Assembly: GCA_034406715.1 (NCBI GenBank)
Contig: CP137881.1
Span: forward strand, 434,001 to 498,000
Length of the DNA stretch: 64,000 bases
Source: Rhodotorula mucilaginosa
Taxonomy: Eukaryota > Basidiomycota > Microbotryomycetes > Sporidiobolales > Sporidiobolaceae
Direction of reading: 5' to 3'
Of this stretch, positions 44,968 through 56,465 are shown piece after piece. The position numbers and the translations under genes were made by a program. The notes beneath the pieces were generated by a model. It was not told where the DNA came from. It worked only from the letters and a program-made list of their open reading frames with translations, and did not search any database. Within the stretch, counting starts at the first letter, position 1. Each line of letters begins with the position of its first letter.

Positions 44968-47457
44968 ATGGCTTCACATCCGTCGTGGTCCTTTACGGCC
45001 CCGCCCGCCGCGGAGTCGAGCCAAGCTGCTGCTGCTTCTCCTCATCAACAGCAACAACAGTTTACGTCGTCGTTTGGGGCGTTTGGACTGCCGCAGCCGC
45101 GCACGAGTCCGAGCAACTTGTCCCTCCAGCTTGAATCTCGCGGCGTCGGCGCACCAGGCGGCTGGAACGCGGCGTCGTCGGCGACTGTATCGACTGCCTC
45201 GACGACGGGAAGCGGGTTGGCGGTGCCGTCATGGGGGTCGATGACGGGCGGCACGGCCCAGGCGAGCACGAGCGGCGGTGCACCTCTCCACGGCAGGAGA
45301 GGCTCGACGCTCGCAGCGGACGCTATGAACTGGGAAGACGACGCAGCCGACTCGGAACCCTGGCGGCCGACGACGCCGAGCGGAGTGCACGGACCTGCTA
45401 CGGACGACATGATGAGCATGAGCCCCTCGGCAACGACAACGACTCCGTCCGGTCTCTCGCAACAGTTTGCGGCGGCGGCGGCGGCGGCTGCTTCAGCCAC
45501 GACGACAAACAGCTCTTCGACCGCCATGTTTCCTCGTCACTCCAGGAGCAGGAGCGGCAGCGCTTCCAATTCGATGAACCTGACCCCGTCATTACCGTCT
45601 GCCCTCCCTCCGTCCTTGTTTCCCTTCCCGACGGTGCCGCCATCGCCCGTCACGATCGCGCGTGCCCTCCAAGCTGGACAAAAGACCCCGCCGCCCTTCC
45701 TTGCGAGACGGCTATTCAAAGAGGGTACGACCACCACCACGACCGGCGGCGAGGCGATGCAGGAAGAGTCAACCTCGGCGGCGAGCGGGCGGAGTAGTCG
45801 GAGCGGGAGTCTGAGCGATAATGCTGCCACCTCGGGGATGCACCCTGCCCCAGGACCGAGGGTCACCCGCGCCGTCACCATGTCGAGCGCGCTCGCGGTC
45901 GACGAGGACGAAGAGATTGAGGAACTCAGTGCGGTCCTGAGTCGGAGCGCGAGCGCTGGGCCCGAAGATCCCTTCGAGCGCGTCCTCGAACGTGGCGGCG
46001 GCGAGCGCGTCGTCAGGAGACCCGTCAGCCGGAAACCCAATCTTCTCGTGCGTATTCGGTCTCGTCCTCATCAGTGTCACAATACCTGACCCTCCTTGTA
46101 CACCCGACGCAGCCCAAGACAAAGTCACACTTGCGCGTCTTGACCGAGTTGCGAACCGAGTCGTCTGGCGACCAAGCTGAAATCGCGAGCGAAGCGACCT
46201 TGTTTCGCCTCTCTCGCTCCGGAGCCGTCACCGTCCCGGGCATGCGTTCGAGCTGTCCCGGTAGCTCGACGGCGTTCGAGCCGCGAGGGTCTCACTCTCA
46301 CCATTCCCACGGCGGCCTCGCGGGAGGCAACGGCAACGGCGTCGCATCCGGTTCGGGAGCTCGCTCTGCCCCAGGTGGTGGAACAGGTGCCCGTCCACCA
46401 CCGAATCGATTCCCCGAACAGATCGAAGAAGACGACATGCTCTCGAGTCACCGAATCGGCGGTGGCGGGAGCTCGTCCAGCTCGAACGATGGCGAAGTCG
46501 ACCTCGAAGTGGCCGAAGCCGGCAGCGATTGGGGCGGCATGAGCGTCGGTGGATACGCGACGGAGGATGAGGAAGAGCGGAGGTCGAATATTGTTTGGAA
46601 TGGGTTCCGGAGCGGGCCGGGCGGATCGGCAGTCACGGTCGCGACACCGACGAGTTCGGCGCGGAGTCCGAGTGGCGGCACCGGAAGCGGCATGCGAGGC
46701 CATATGGATGGCGATGTGAGCCAGGGTCGTATTTATACTCGATCGACTCGCCCTGACCAGCGATTCCCGCACACAGATCCCCTTTGCGGCGCCGCAGACG
46801 CCGAGTTCTTCCATAGGAACTCGGAGAGGCAAACGCAAGCGTGAGTTCCGCCTCGTCGAGGAAGAACATGCTCAGAGCTAAACAACCTGTGCCCCGCCAG
46901 TCAACGATGACCGCTTCGAACCGTATGCGCATCATGCGTTCAAACGGCGCGCCGTCTCGCCGGCGGCGTCTCTTTCACTTTCACCCGGATTCGGATCCTC
47001 GAGCGGAAATGGTGGCGGCGCAGGGGGTGCTACCGGAGGTGGAGGAGCACACTCTACAGCCTCGACGTCTTCTTCCTCTTCTCGACCGACTCCCCCTCCC
47101 CCCCTCGGCAACTCGTCCCTCTCGACTTCGACGCTGCCAGCGCAGTCTTCCCTCCCCGTGGCGATCCCGTCCCCGCCTACCGACATCTCGCATCACCAGT
47201 TCTTTTCGTCCGTTTCGGGGACGAGGTCTGTCGCGCACAGTCCGGCTGCGACGGCGAGTTCGCTCAGTTCTTCGACGGGAGGGGGACTCGGAAGGGGGTT
47301 CATGAGCTTTGCTTTGTCGGATCGACATCGACCGATCAGTGCGATTGAAGAGCGCGAACGATTGAAGGCGGCGGGTTCGTCTTCTTCGGCTTCGGCAGAA
47401 GGGGTGGGCAAAATGTCGCTTGGAGACGGGGTGGCGAACGAGGAAGAAGAGTTGTAG
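44968..47457 (+). CDS. Unrecognised fungal protein, 767 aa
   Basis: Exons 44968-46047, 46113-46715, 46777-46840 and 46901-47457 join in phase to 767 residues. Most of it is low-complexity Ser/Ala/Thr/Gly, but two short ordered motifs stand out: RPVSRKPNLLPKTKSHLRVL followed by TELRTES, formed across intron 1, and NDDRFEPYAHHAFKRRAVSP near residue ~585, formed at intron 3. Such sharply conserved-looking islands in a disordered protein suggest short linear motifs, probably a regulatory or nuclear protein (basic KRR runs). I recall similar arrangements in uncharacterised proteins of other fungi but no name. There is no catalytic domain, signal peptide or membrane segment. It lies about 200 bp downstream of SLX4 on the same strand. 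Confidence 0.7.
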
Positions 47458-47659
47458 GCTTCGATTCCCTTTTTGATCTTGGTTGTTTCATATCAGCGCC
47501 TTCTCCCGGTGATCGCGTGCTTCCAAGGAAGAGCCTTTCCGAGTGTTCTAAGACTCGGCCGGAGCATCTTCACGCTCGATCTAATGCAACCAGCGCATTA
47601 CTCGCTGAAAGGTCGATTGCAACAAGGCACGGCGAGGCCGAAGCCCAAATGAAAGAAGT

Positions 47660-50527
47660 CTACTGCCGCTTGAGCCACTTTTCGGCTCGCTTGTCGCCTT
47701 TGACGAGCGGCAAGAGCTTTGCGGCGCAGGTCCGGTTGTGCTGGACGATCCAGTCCTTGTCCGCTCGGGTCATCAGCTCCCAGTCAATCATCCGCGTTTG
47801 GATCGGTACCTGTACACACATGTTTACAGGGAGTCAGCTCGTGGGAGTCGGGGAAGGAGCAAGTAGGAGGAGGGCTCACCATGGTCAACCGCTCAAAGCC
47901 GAACCATCTCCGGTCACCGAATTGCCGCCTCGTCTTGACCTCTTTGACGACGAGAACGCTCTCGAGGCGGATCCCGAACGAGCCTTCTTCGTAGAAGCCC
48001 GGCTCGTTCGAGGTGATGTGCCCGGGGACCAGGGGAGAGTCTGCCGAGGAGGGGTCAGTTTTCCCGACTTTGCATCGCCGGCGTTGGACGCGAAGAGACT
48101 TACTGAAGTAGGTCTGACTGTGCGCGATGCCGACCTGCGACTCGTGAACCGAAAGGAATTCGCCGACTCCGTGCCCAGTTCCGTGGCCGCTGCGTGCCCA
48201 TGACGGTCCTCGTTAGCCCGATCCTTCCATCGCAAGCACATGAGTGGCTCACTAGTTCATGCCGTCACTCCACAGCGGAGCCCGCGCGAGCGTGTCAAGT
48301 TGGTCTCCCGTCGAACCCTCCGGGAAGATTGCCTTGTCGACCGCAATGTGACCTTGGAGGACTCGCGTGAACGCGCGTTTCTGCTCAGCCGTCGGGCGTC
48401 CAAAGTGCATCGTCCGGGTTGTGTCGATCGTGCCGTCGAGGTAGTTGGCGCCCGAGTCGTTCAAGTAGGGAGTCGTTTTCGAGATGGGGATCGGGCGAGT
48501 CGGCGAGGGTTGGTAGTGCGGCAGGGCTGCGCACGCCACGGCGGTCAGCTATGTTCTTCTTTTTGCAATCTACACTCGGACGCACCGGCATTCTCTCCAG
48601 TCGCCGAGATGTTTTCGTACGCGAGCTGCAGGAACAACGGGTTCAGCTCAGGGAATGCGCTTCGAGCTGACAGCCCGCGCACACTCACGTCGGCAAAATT
48701 CTCTCCATTCTTGCGGTACTTTGTAAGCTCCTCGGCTGCGTCCCACTCGGTGACCTCTTTGCCCTTGGCGATCTGCTCCTCGAGCCAGGCTTGCCAGCGT
48801 GCCTAGAAGGAAGACGGTTAGTTGACGGCGGAGAATGCGCGCATTTGAGAACACCACGCACCCAGGCGGCGCCGTCGCGGAGGTAGGCCCTCCTGAACCC
48901 GTCGATCTCGACTTGATTCTTGATCGCTTGAGCCGCATCGACGGGCGACTTTTGAACGAGCTCGACCTTGTTCTGCCGACCGGCGTCGTTTTAGGTCAGT
49001 CATTTCGACTCACCTGCAGGGGCAAGATTTGGGTAAAGAGAGATCGTTGGACGCACCTGACCGACTCGGTCGACGATGGCCCAGCTGACCGTCGCGTCCG
49101 TGGCGAGAAAGTTTCCCTCTTCCGCCGCGACAATCTCCTCGACTTCCTTGATCGCATCCTGATAGTCGCGGATCTCTCCTCCCAGCTCAGCAATTGCCTG
49201 CTCGACCTCCTTCGTCAGACTCTGACGCTGCACCCAGATCCGGACCTTGTCGCGCGAGACGAGCACGTAAGCGTAAAAGACGGGGTCGAACGCAATGTCG
49301 CCACCGCGGAGGTTGAGGAACCACGCGATCGGGTTCAGCGCGCTGAGCAGGTAGTACGGCGAGTTCGGCGAGGTCGACGAGCACTTGTAGGTGTCGGAGA
49401 GCCACGCGCGCAGGTCGGCGACCTTTTCGGCGGCGGGTTTTCCTGTCGAGGATTGAGAGAAAGGTCTAGCTTCTCTCCGCTTTCCATGCTCGGTAAGAGA
49501 GGATTTCTCACCTGAGAATTTGAGCGGATGGGTGTAGATCTGCTTGTGCGTACGCGGAGGCCGGTCGTGCCAAACCCGGTCGACGAGGTTCTCCTCCGGA
49601 AAGACGAGTTTCAGTCCGTTCTTTTTCGCGTCTTCAGACAGCTTGCGACCGGTTTCTGTGAGCTCGTCTGGGGGTGTCAGCGATACTTTCGGGAACGAGT
49701 GCTTCAGGAAGTTTCCGCTTGAGACAAGGAAGAGACCCCTCACGGTAGTCGAGCAACGAAGCGTCAATGCCAATCTTGCTGCCCGATTTGAGCTGCGCAC
49801 GATATTTATCCGTCAGCCGATTGCCTCCATTCCCTTCGCAGAGAATGGCCACCCACTCCGAGTACCCAATCGTTCCAGTTCTTGACATCCTTTTGTCCGA
49901 GTTTCTCGAGCGTCCAGACGGACGAATCGATCTCTTTCGCGGCCTGGACCCAGTACCGCGTGTCGACAAAGAGGTGCGCTTCGGTTTCGGTCACGATGGC
50001 GGTTCCGGCCGAGCCGGTGAATCTGCGGTTGGGCGGGTGTAAGTACGGTTCGAGAGCGAAAGAGTGCGAGAGGGTGCGTTCCTCACCCTGATAGCCAGTG
50101 ACGGCGCTGGTCACACGGCGCCACCCATCTGAAGGCGTTGTAATCAGCTACAGTCGTCTTCGTCCACCACCTACTTGTCCGCTTACTCGCTCTGGTGCGC
50201 ATCGGCCGTCGGTACGATGCTGCAAAGTTCCCACGCAGTCAGCCGAAGGTGGAAACTCCAGTACGGGGGGAGTCGCACTCACTAAGCCTGCAATCCCTCC
50301 TTCTTGAGTTCGTTCCTGAGCGCTTCGACCCTCCCTTTCGTCTCTGTCCTCATCGTAGCGAGCGAGTTTGAGTCGACCGCGCGGTGCACCACATGGTCGG
50401 CGGCGGCGAACGATTTCTTCTCGCCGTAGTCAAGCGAGTCTTGCGCGACGAGCGTACAGTCCGAGTAGACGGACGAGGCTGAAGAAGTCTGGCCGAGCAG
50501 CGGCGCAAAGCAGGAGAGAAGTCCCAT
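47660..50527 (-). CDS. Xaa-Pro aminopeptidase (aminopeptidase P, M24B)
   Basis: Metallo-peptidase that removes an N-terminal residue preceding proline; cytosolic XPNPEP1-like form. About a dozen exons, read from YIVPTADAHQSEWVAPCDQR through GFTGSAGTAIV, FVDTRYWVQAAKEID, LKLVFPEENLVDRVWHDRP, KVADLRAWLSDT, LNPIAWFLNLRGGDI and DGFRRAYLRDGAAW to the catalytic domain. Metal-binding blocks seen: YLDGTIDTTRTMHFG (two Asp), GHGVGEFLSVHE (His), EPGFYEEGSFGIRLES (Glu) and FGFERLTMVPIQTRMID. The C-terminus is KRAEKWLKRQ. The start at 50527 gives an N-terminal extension (MGLLSCFAPLLGQ) with no strong targeting signal. The stop lies 202 bp from that of the convergent 767-aa gene. Confidence 0.9.
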
Positions 50528-50790
50528 CTGGACCGGCGAATAGGGAGGGGGAAAGCGAGCTCTTCATCAAGCCTCGAGGCCAGACTCTCGAAATACCAAA
50601 TCTCTGTTGATGGGCTAGTGAGATACACTTCTAATTGCGATAACATGGTGGATACAACAAGCGGGGCACGAATGAGCGAGAACAATTCCAGTCTGGGTGT
50701 GTTTTCCTCCTCCTCTCAGCGAGGCCGAAACCGGTGGCAGGCGAGGCGCCCGACAGCAACCGGCCCGATTCGAGGGTGGAGAGTGGCTGT

Positions 50791-51429
50791 TCAGGTCGCC
50801 GCGGCTGTGGCGGCCGTATCGGACCCTGCAGTTTCTGCGGCGGCCTGTCGTCTCTTTTCCTCGAGCGGATCCGTATAAACGTCTCTGTTCGGGAGGCGCA
50901 GGCTCAGTCAGGGTCCAGTCGAGAGTGCACAGTCAGAGCCTAGGTCCCGGAAACTCACCTTCTCGCTTCCCACACGTCCTCGCTGCTCTTTCCGAGTCGT
51001 CGCCGGGCCCACCACTCTGCCCTCCTCCGGACCCAGAGCTCGTCGCGCCGTTCTTCGCTCAGCCCTTTGATCGACATGCAGAACTTGAAATCTTCGAATT
51101 TGGGCATGCAGTCGCGCGGCGTGCCGTGTCGGTACACGGACTTGATCTGCGAACCGAGGGCTGCCGGAGAGGGACATCGAGTCAGCGTGTGAGTCGGCAG
51201 GTGGAAAGGAAGATGGGGACCGACAGTAGCACAGGAAAAAGTGGTCAAAGAGGGTGAGGCAGCTCGGCATGCCTCCTTCCATCGCGACGCTGTGCCGCTG
51301 GATCGGCAACTCTTCCTCGATCAGGCTCTCGAGCGTCCGCACGCGAGGAGGCGGTGGTGGTGTCGGCTCATGGGGGGCTGACGAGGTGCTCGCAGCCGAG
51401 TTGCTGCTCTTGGTGCCCCAGCCAAACAT
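50791..51429 (-). CDS. EMI1-like DUF3128 protein
   Basis: Exons 51225-51429, 50959-51160 and 50791-50884 give 166 residues. Residues 50-135 fit the DUF3128/Emi1 pattern with spaced cysteines: PSCLTLFDHFFLC..., SLGSQIKSVYRHG, RDCMPKFEDFKFCMSIKGL, then the basic helix RRAEWWARRRLG and EDVWEARR. The twin Cx(n)C arrangement resembles small CHCH-like proteins; yeast Emi1 is needed for early meiotic gene induction and related proteins affect mitochondria. The molecular role is unknown. The N-terminal 45 residues are Ser/Pro-rich. Confidence 0.85.
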
Positions 51430-52249
51430 GGTCGCGGTGAGGGCGGGGTTTGGCAGGTGAAAGAGCAGATTTGGCGATGAGACGGAGCGCGCCTACGCGG
51501 CGCCTCCCCTCTGGCGCTTTCTCTCTCGCCGCAGATTCTTTACCTCGACAGTCTCGAGTTTTGCAACGGTCCAGCGGACCGGAGGGACAACATTCTGGGT
51601 TGCAAGACTAGATATAAAGCGGCACAGGCGTCAGCGGGCAGAGCTATGCCCTCCGAGGCATTTCACATCGAGCGAGACTCGCAGGAGAACAAGCAAGACT
51701 GGCTTGTTCTATTCTATGAGCCATCTGGGCTTCCTATTGGTCTGAGCACACTAGCGGCGATGAAAGCAGCAGAACAGGCAATCCCTTGCCCTCCCATCCG
51801 CAACCCTAGCTGTCGCAGTGGCTGCCGCCTCTTAGCTTGTCAGTTTCCTTCCCTTCTACCGTACTAGAATCTGTTTTCTCCCGCGGTCCCAGAATCTATA
51901 GTACGTACCCTTTTGTCAGAGATACAGTCAACAATACTGATAGACTTTTACCATCTTCAAGTTCTGAACATGTTTGCCAGCGCTTAGAGCAGCCGCTGTT
52001 GAGGGAAGCGCTTTCGCACTGCACCGGAGAGGGATGATCTCTTCCCCTCAGACTCTCACTCAGCCTGCCCTGTCTGTTGCACAGTAGAGTGCTTGATCAG
52101 CTTTGTTCCTCTGCGGCTGGAAGGGTTCCCGCCTGCCTCTTAAATGGCTGATAGAAGTTTTACAGAATGAAGGACATGGCAGGCAGCTGGCTAAACTTTG
52201 TCCAGCTACAGTAGGCACTCCCAAAATGGATTCACAAGGCTACTCGTTG
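51430..52249. other. Gene-poor stretch opening the second accessory island
   Basis: About 820 bp, less GC-rich than flanks. A 73-codon plus frame at 51646-51867 is the longest; it has no recognisable feature. Nothing else supported. Confidence 0.4.
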
Positions 52250-53638
52250 CTACCATGGCCGCCAACGCGGGGGGGAAAAAGAACCAGAAGGAGGGGGAGG
52301 CTGATAATGAGGCTCGACAGGCCGGGGCGGGTCCAACTCAGAAGAAACAGGTTGTGTGAAAACTGCAACGTGGCCTTGGTGACCAGCCGGACTCCGCGAT
52401 TGCGGCTGGTGCACATGCGAAACCATCCCATTTGAAATGTCTTCAGCCTTGAAAGGCGGCCAGTCGAGGGTGAAGCGGAAGACAATGTCGGAAAAGATGG
52501 ACTCTGGCCTGTGCAACCACTCCTCTGTTTCTGGCACACAGCACTCAAATCTGCCCGCCCACTCAACTTTAGTTGGGAAGGGCAGGCGATCCACCAGAGT
52601 GGATTCAATGCCCTCTGCCAGAGGGGTCAGTTGCCAGAAGCGAAGTCTTTGATCAATCCCTGTAAAGTGAATGCTGGAGTCAGGCTGAGTACTGCCACAG
52701 AAGGTTGACACTGGTCTAGGTACCTGCGAAAGTCACAACAGGGTCTCTTGTGGTTGGACCCACAGCACCTTTCCGCTTGATCGCATTCACAACAGCTACT
52801 GCTCGATCTGTTGGTGGTTCATTTCCCACAAACTTGTTGACAGAAAACTTGCGGGTCGTTAGATAGCGAGGGCCGGCCAGTTGTCCCTCCGCTGTAATCT
52901 CTTTCTTGATGTGCCCACTGCGGTCAGGGCAGCCGTTGCAAGGCAGCATGTAGCATTTCTTGGCTGGCCCATTCCGGCTAGCTTGCACATGCACTGTGCC
53001 AACCTTGTATGGTACCGCTTTCAGCAATGTGGTGTAACATGCCAAAAGCTCCTCTCCTGTAGGATCCGACTAGTAAGCACCTGGCACTCTTGCTCAAGTA
53101 GAGAATACCTGTCTGTTCAGGATTTGCACATTTGTGTGCTGCCCAACTTACCACCCTGGCTGAAAGCCTGGCTGCGATCTGGCTGTAGAAGGAGGCCAAA
53201 CTGCGAAATGTCGGGTAAGGGCCAAGCCGGGTGGAAGGTGGTCCTCAGGTTCCCCTGTTTGCCAACAGTAACATGCACAAGTGCTTGACGCGACAAGGCA
53301 AGCCTGTTGACATAGAGTTCGAGGCCAAACTTGAGCAGCTGCAAGGTTAGGTCGGAGTCAGCTCAGCACGATAGCAAAGCCAGAGAAAAAAAAGGCAGCA
53401 CTTCTGCGTGAGCGTGTTGCATCAAGTCTGTCCAGGAGTCTCGGCCAGCATGCGCAATGTTGATCTCAATCTCTTGCTGTTGGTGACCTCCAGGTGCCTG
53501 CTGCTGCCCTCGGTCCGCAGGAATCCGGAACACCGGATGTTTGGAGTAGAAGAGCAAGTTTTCTTTCGGTCCCCAAACATGCCAGCCGTCCAAGCCAGGC
53601 TCTGTTTGGGGGACAGAGTGATGCTGATGCGCCTGCAT
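52250..53638 (-). CDS. Unrecognised orphan protein, 393 aa
   Basis: Exons 53402-53638, 53152-53338, 52760-53056 and 52250-52710 sum to 1182 nt with phases 0,1,1. Readable segments: LDGWHVWGPKENLLFYSKHP, DSWTDLMQHAHAELLKFGLE, LYVNRLALSRQALVHVTVG, LPDISQFGLLLQPDRSQAF, EELLACYTTLLKAVPYKVGT, KKCYMLPCNGCPDRSGHIKK, FVGNEPPTDRAVAVVNAIK, RLRFWQLTPLAEGIES, RFECCVPETEEWLHRPESIF and a Pro-rich tail. The Cys-rich CYMLPCNGCPD patch could bind metal. No known domain, signal peptide or membrane helix was identified. Intron 3 (49 nt) is the weakest. The 5' end could lie further upstream, since a frame with ATG near 53780 might supply an extra exon. Its composition is lower in GC than neighbours. Confidence 0.5.
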
Positions 53639-54145
53639 CTTGTGACGCTGTGGTCAAAGTTGAGGACAGGTGAAGTGTAAGAAGAAGAGAGGCGGACGGA
53701 ATGCCCAGCAAGACGGCTAGGGGTGAGGGTGCGTGCGCCAGACCGGCTTGTCCGCGGACTAGAAAGCTTGGCACGGGCACAATTTACGATGCCGCATATG
53801 CCTGAGCGTAACCGTAGCACATGGACGACGCGGCAGCGCACGAAGGCGAATCTGCTTTGCGCAGATGAATCAGGAGCGCAGCTGCGATGAGGCCCAGTGT
53901 CAAAGTGGTGGGTAGCGACATCGGAGCTGCAGCATAGACGCCGATCGGATCACAGCGCGGCATCAAAGCTAGAACGGAGCTAGTGTCGAGCAGGAACGCG
54001 GTTTGAGGAGAATGTCTGTGGCCAAGAGCAAGCCGAGTTGTGAGCGGCGAATACTCGAGTTGTGAGCGACGACTTTGGGGAGCAGCTCACAATCCGTCCT
54101 CCGTCCGGCCAGCCTGACTGTGGCACCTGCAGCAGAGGTGAAAGG
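53639..54145. other. Intergenic region orphan gene / F-box gene
   Basis: About 500 bp between divergent starts. A minus-strand 61-codon frame (53784-53966) contains one hydrophobic segment (LGLIAAALLIHL) but no supporting evidence for translation. Confidence 0.4.
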
Positions 54146-56289
54146 ATGCCGAAGCGACCACGCACAAGCTCGCCCGAGCGCCTCGACCACGCCCGTCCAG
54201 CTTCATCACTCGCATCGGCAAGTGGAGCAGCAACGAGCGCCACGATCGCGTGTCGCCCACGAGCGCGGACAGGGACTGGGAGCGAGGGTCAGAACAGGCT
54301 CAGATACAAGTCCAACGGGTGAGTCGCTCTGCCCCTTTCCCTTGCCTGCGGCGTAGCCTCCGATCGCCAAAGTGGCGCAAGTGGCGTTCCGACTCGTTGG
54401 CGCCTTGCCCATTGCTGACTCATTCCAGGAGCAGTAAATACGAAGCAATGCCCGATACACGGTCAAATGTGCTGCCGATCCGCTCGCTCGAAGGCTCGCT
54501 TTCGGAGGAAGTCCTCCTTCGCTGCCTCTCATTCTTGTCCGCCCACGACCTCGTCACCGTAGCGCGCGTCTCGAGCGCTTGGCACCGCCTCGCACAAGAT
54601 CCTCAGGTCGGTCGCGCGCGGGGCGAGTCATTTCAGTGTACTGGAAGAGGCAGGCTGACGCTCCCCCAAACGCAGCTCTGGCGAAACCTCTACCTCTCGA
54701 CCTACGCCTCGGCTGCGACTCGTCGACAAGCAGCTTTCGGGACTGTGCCGCTGCCGCGCTCGCGACCCTGGCGAGAACTGTATCAGATCTCGACGAACTG
54801 GAGGAACGGCACCGCGAGGGCCACGGCGCTCGGGACCGAACTGCGTAAAGCTGTTTTGCCACCGGTCCCGTCCAGCACTGAGGTCGTCGACGATGCACGG
54901 GAAGCTGTTCGAGGTCTTTTACCCGTCGAGCCGGAGGACGACGACGACGACACGCTCCTGCAGTTTCACCACCAGTACATCTTTTCGGCATCTCGATCCG
55001 GTCCCGTCGTCATAGTGCACGAGACCCGACCGAATGGCAGCTCTAGCGTCATCGGCAGCTTCGAGTCGACGCGACTGGGCGTACGGGCGGGTTCTCGACC
55101 GACTCTCTCCGAAATGCGGCTCGACGCGTCGTCCTCTTTTCCGATGATGATGGCCTTGTTCTACTCGACTGGGCAGTACGCCCTCTTTCGCCTCGACCTT
55201 CCCTCGACCTCCTCGCGATCACGGCCCTTTTCGGCCATCGAAGTGTACACCTCGACCTCTTTCCTCTCCGATCCAGTCACGACCGCGAGGATGCACTGGC
55301 CCCTCCTCGTCACCTTGACCGATTCGCTCACGCTGCGGTTCTTGCGCCTGTCGGGAGATCGACAGTCGGGCCCCGTCGAGGTCGACGAGACGGAAACGCC
55401 TTTGCAGAGTCGCGAGAGGTGGTCGCCCGTGATCCTCTCGCTCGAGCGAGCGGACGGCGCTCACGATACTCGGGGCAAGGAAGACGACGCCACGACGCAC
55501 TTCTCGGTCTCGCTGGCGTACTCGACGCCCGTCTTTCCGACGAGCTGGACCGTCGGGATGCAGCGCTTCGAACTGGCGGTCTCGCCCGCTCGGTTAAAGG
55601 TCGTCCGAGCCCAACATGCGACGGCTCCTCCTGCCCACACGCCATGGCCGTCCACTCTCACTCGAACACGACTCTTTGGCGCTTACGGCAGTCCGACGGC
55701 CGAGGTGTTTGCCCCTCCGCCGCGAAAAAGTCCCGTCACGAGCATCGAGCATTCGCACCCTTTTATCGTGACGAGTCGGACCGACAACACGATCGATGTC
55801 TACGAGGTCGTCCGGCTTGAGGCGCCTACGTCATCGCTGCACGTGGTCCACCGTCGGACACTCTTTGGACACACGGCTCGCGTTTCGAGTGTCGCTCTCC
55901 TCCCGACGGCGGATGCTGGTTCCCCTCAAGATAACACCTCGCCCATCCGCTGCATCAGCGCGGGAGACGACGGCGCTGTCAAGGTCTGGCGTCTCTTGCC
56001 GTTCGGGGCGGCGGGATCTTCTGAAGCAAGGCCGGCGCGCAAGCGGAAACGAACGGCGGCCCCTGAAGCGGATCTGCAGGTCCAGATTCGCAGGCAGGAC
56101 GCCTCCGCAACGGATGTTCCCCAGCTCTCCGACTATCAGCAGCTCAAGCGCAGGCGGACCGCACCGACGCAGGAACCGGCGCGGGTCCAGCGGGTCTGGG
56201 TCGACGAGGACAAAATTGTCTTGTTGCAGCGCCCGTCGGTTGGGGGCGAGTCTCGCGCGGGAGAGGTGCAGATGCTACGGTTCGATTGA
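54146..56289 (+). CDS. F-box protein with WD-repeat C-terminus
   Basis: Probable substrate adaptor of an SCF ubiquitin ligase. Exons 54146-54318, 54429-54606 and 54676-56289 give 654 residues. The F-box is residues ~78-125 (SLEGSLSEEVLLRCLSFLSA, HDLVTVARVSSAWHRLAQDP, LWRNLYL). A beta-rich, WD-like region follows, ending with one clear repeat (RRTLFGHTARVSSVALL ... CISAGDDGAVKVWRLLP). A Lys/Arg-rich tail (ARKRKRTAAP, QLKRRRTAP) suggests nuclear location. The first exon (PKRPRTSSPERL) also looks like a nuclear-localisation segment. An alternative start is the ATG at 54449, 22 nt into exon 2. Confidence 0.85.
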
Positions 56290-56465
56290 TGCGGTCTAGG
56301 TCCTTCTTTGCCTGCCAATATAGACTCAGTTGAGGAGCGTTGCGCTCGGATGACGTCGAGCTTTCCAGCGATGAGACACGCGACTCGGAAGCGGGGAACG
56401 ATTCCCCCACCTTCCCATCTCTTTCTCTTTCCTTTACAGCAGAGAGCCAAGCTACAGAGAGCCAG

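Noticed and set aside
51646-51867. 73-codon plus frame in the second island
   Set aside because: No recognisable motif and no supporting neighbours; chance level for its length.
53784-53966. Small minus frame with one hydrophobic segment
   Set aside because: About 45-60 codons, no conservation evidence or splice context; cannot be separated from chance.
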